Assembly (NCBI RefSeq): GCF_017357825.1
Contig: NZ_CP046072.1
Coordinates: 1,612,001 to 1,676,000, forward strand
From: Sulfurimonas aquatica
GTDB taxonomy: Bacteria > Campylobacterota > Campylobacteria > Campylobacterales > Sulfurimonadaceae
DNA length: 64,000 nucleotides
Direction: 5' to 3'
The translations under genes were made by a program, and so were the position numbers. This document shows, one piece after another, positions 62,354-64,000 of the stretch; positions within the stretch are counted from its first letter, which is position 1, and every line of letters begins with the position of its first letter. Under the pieces are notes generated by a model, which saw only the letters and a list, made by a program, of their open reading frames with translations, had not been told where the DNA came from and searched no databases.

Positions 62354-64000
62354 TCACTCAATATTTTCATATCTCTTGTTAATAGCGTCAATCACATTCT
62401 CAAGTCTCTTATCTACTACAAAGCACTCTCTCATACTACAGGCTAAATACTCATCATACTCATGTACCTTACTTAGCATATATGGATATTTTATCTCTTT
62501 TATTTGTTTGGCATTTAACTCTAAGTTTGGCTTTGAGCTTTTGAGTGTTACTATATTTAACTCTCTCATTAAGTATGCCTGTGCGAGGGCGGGAGCATTT
62601 GATTGTTTTTTTACCAAGTCCGATTTTAAAGACTTAAGCGTTTCATCTAAAATAGTTTCATATTTAAAAGAAGATTTTAGAGATGCCATTTTTGCTAAAT
62701 TTTGAGTCATTTTTGCTAAAGCGGAAGTATAATATTTATCTTTTATATCGGCTTCTATTTTTAAGCCATCGTCAGAGAGGTACCAAACGCCACTCTTGTA
62801 AAACTTATATATAGCCTGAGCAAGAAGATACTCCGCAAAGTCTAGTTTTTCTTTTTTATAGTCAACTTCATAGCCAGCTATAAGCGCTGATATGAAAAAA
62901 CTATAATCTTCTAGCAAAGCTTTTTGCGTAGGAGTTACTCCTAAAACGCTCTGATGATAGAGTTCGCTGCGTTTAAACATAAACTCTTTTAAGGCGTTGA
63001 GAGTTCTTTGTGCTTTTTTAGCGTACTTTTTATCTATAAAGCTAGCTGTGCATAAAGCTTCTATCATCATAGCGTTCCATGCAGTATTTATCTTTTTATC
63101 TATAAATGGATACTCTTTTTTAGCTCTTACTTTTAGTAATTCATTTTTAATTTTCATAAAGTCATCGGGACGTTTGTTTTCATAAAAATTTATATGTACT
63201 CTGTCTTCAAAGTTTTCATAATACTCAAACTTTAAGTTTTTTAAATCCTCAGTAGTAAATGTGAAGTAAACTCCCTCTTCATGATTTGTATCTGCGTCGC
63301 TTGCGCTATAGTAGAGATTATCTTTTAAAAATCTACTCTCTAACATCCCAATAGTTTCCTCTACGATTTCTTTATAAACCTCTTTTTTACTCTTTTTGTA
63401 TGCTCTCACATAAAGAGGTATCAATTCTGCTTGATTATAAAGCATCTTCTCAAAGTGAGGAATCTCCCATGCAGCGTCTACGCTATAACGAAAGAAGCCA
63501 CCTTCAATGTGATCATACAAACCTCTAAACGCCATCGCGTCTAGCATCTCATATAGATAAGTTTGGAGTTCACTATCTTGGGTAATCTCTGCAATATCCA
63601 TCATTAAAGAGAGTTTTGCGGCCTCTGGGAACTTTCTACCCTGTCCAAAACCTGCATAGATATCATCATAACTCTCTTTAAGTGAATTTGACAGAGTTGT
63701 GATAGATAAGCTTCTCTTTGTTTGAGTCTTACTCTTCTTACCCACTTCTTGTAGTAAGTTAAAGTCACCTTTTTTGTATGAGGAACCTACTTTTTCAAGC
63801 AAGCTGTCTAAACCTTCAGAATAGGATTTTCTAGTTGCTGGGATGTAAGTATTTATATCTATTATCTCTTTATCTGCTGTCATAAAAATAGATAGAGGCC
63901 ATCCTCCAGAGTGATTTTTGAGCCTAATGTGTTCGCGTTGATAAAATGAGTCAATATGCGGCATCTCTTCACGGTCAATCTTGATAGAGATAAAGTATTT
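62354..64000 (-). CDS. YyaL/SPATA20-type thioredoxin-fold protein, 5' end beyond the window
   Basis: The frame is open through the right edge (KIDREEMPHID read from 64000 inward), so the ATG near 63964 is internal. Seen: [44 protein letters not shown]. Paralogous to 46698-48632 but clearly diverged, and shorter in the C-terminal half. The active-site cysteine region is outside the window, so its state cannot be told. Confidence 0.85.
   Translation of the reverse strand, partial: KYFISIKIDREEMPHIDSFYQREHIRLKNHSGGWPLSIFMTADKEIIDINTYIPATRKSYSEGLDSLLEKVGSSYKKGDFNLLQEVGKKSKTQTKRSLSITTLSNSLKESYDDIYAGFGQGRKFPEAAKLSLMMDIAEITQDSELQTYLYEMLDAMAFRGLYDHIEGGFFRYSVDAAWEIPHFEKMLYNQAELIPLYVRAYKKSKKEVYKEIVEETIGMLESRFLKDNLYYSASDADTNHEEGVYFTFTTEDLKNLKFEYYENFEDRVHINFYENKRPDDFMKIKNELLKVRAKKEYPFIDKKINTAWNAMMIEALCTASFIDKKYAKKAQRTLNALKEFMFKRSELYHQSVLGVTPTQKALLEDYSFFISALIAGYEVDYKKEKLDFAEYLLAQAIYKFYKSGVWYLSDDGLKIEADIKDKYYTSALAKMTQNLAKMASLKSSFKYETILDETLKSLKSDLVKKQSNAPALAQAYLMRELNIVTLKSSKPNLELNAKQIKEIKYPYMLSKVHEYDEYLACSMRECFVVDKRLENVIDAINKRYENIE

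Noticed and set aside
63960-63964. ATG near 63964 as the start of the YyaL-like gene
   Set aside because: The same frame stays open to base 64000 with conserved family residues (KIDREEMPHID), so the true start lies beyond the window.

Overview
The window is AT-rich chromosome from a Campylobacterota bacterium, most like Sulfurimonas or a near relative. The support is the adjacent pdxJ-pdxA pair, the short HisZ-dependent HisG, a modA / TOBE protein / modB / modC cluster, many kinases with an HQWRQPL-type H-box, and TG-N-TATAAT extended -10 promoters without a clear -35 box. This placement is by gene content and sequence style; no search was run. No tRNA, rRNA, CRISPR array, transposase or phage gene was seen.

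Layout. 1-4.6 kb (minus): dsbD, a dCache sensor protein, an OmpR-type regulator and a histidine kinase cut by the window edge. 4.7-7.8 kb: a [2Fe-2S] BFD-like protein, a nucleoside deoxyribosyltransferase, then a REC-PAS-PilZ protein overlapping an ODP-type di-iron protein. 7.8-14.5 kb: accessory region with three lipoprotein genes (two nearly identical), two tiny zinc-finger proteins, a 7TMR-DISM kinase with its regulator, an unknown gene and a decayed copy of the regulator; three of its promoters share an inverted repeat at a fixed distance from the -10. 14.5-19.4 kb: LolA-like protein, two FtsX-type permeases, a LolD-like ATPase and an outer-membrane protein in one operon. 19.4-22.9 kb: hybrid kinase and a diguanylate cyclase. 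23-25.7 kb: molybdate uptake.

25.7-46.6 kb is a signalling island: REC-PAS-PilZ, six further histidine kinases, several receiver proteins, REC-GGDEF-EAL, and a TonB receptor / YfiR / CHASE8-kinase / REC-PAS-PAS-HD-GYP set. The predicted logic is membrane and periplasmic sensing, phosphotransfer among closely related kinases and receivers, and output through cyclic-di-GMP breakdown and PilZ proteins. This island is the best candidate for an undescribed system here.

46.7-64 kb returns mainly to housekeeping and envelope genes: YyaL-type thioredoxin-fold protein (a second copy is cut by the right edge), PPK2, PlsC, PdxJ/PdxA, a di-haem peroxidase, DUF1566 proteins around a fused Memo-AMMECR1 protein, then on the minus strand a GGDEF-EAL protein leading an operon with coaX and hisG, a porin and a Spy/CpxP-like protein.
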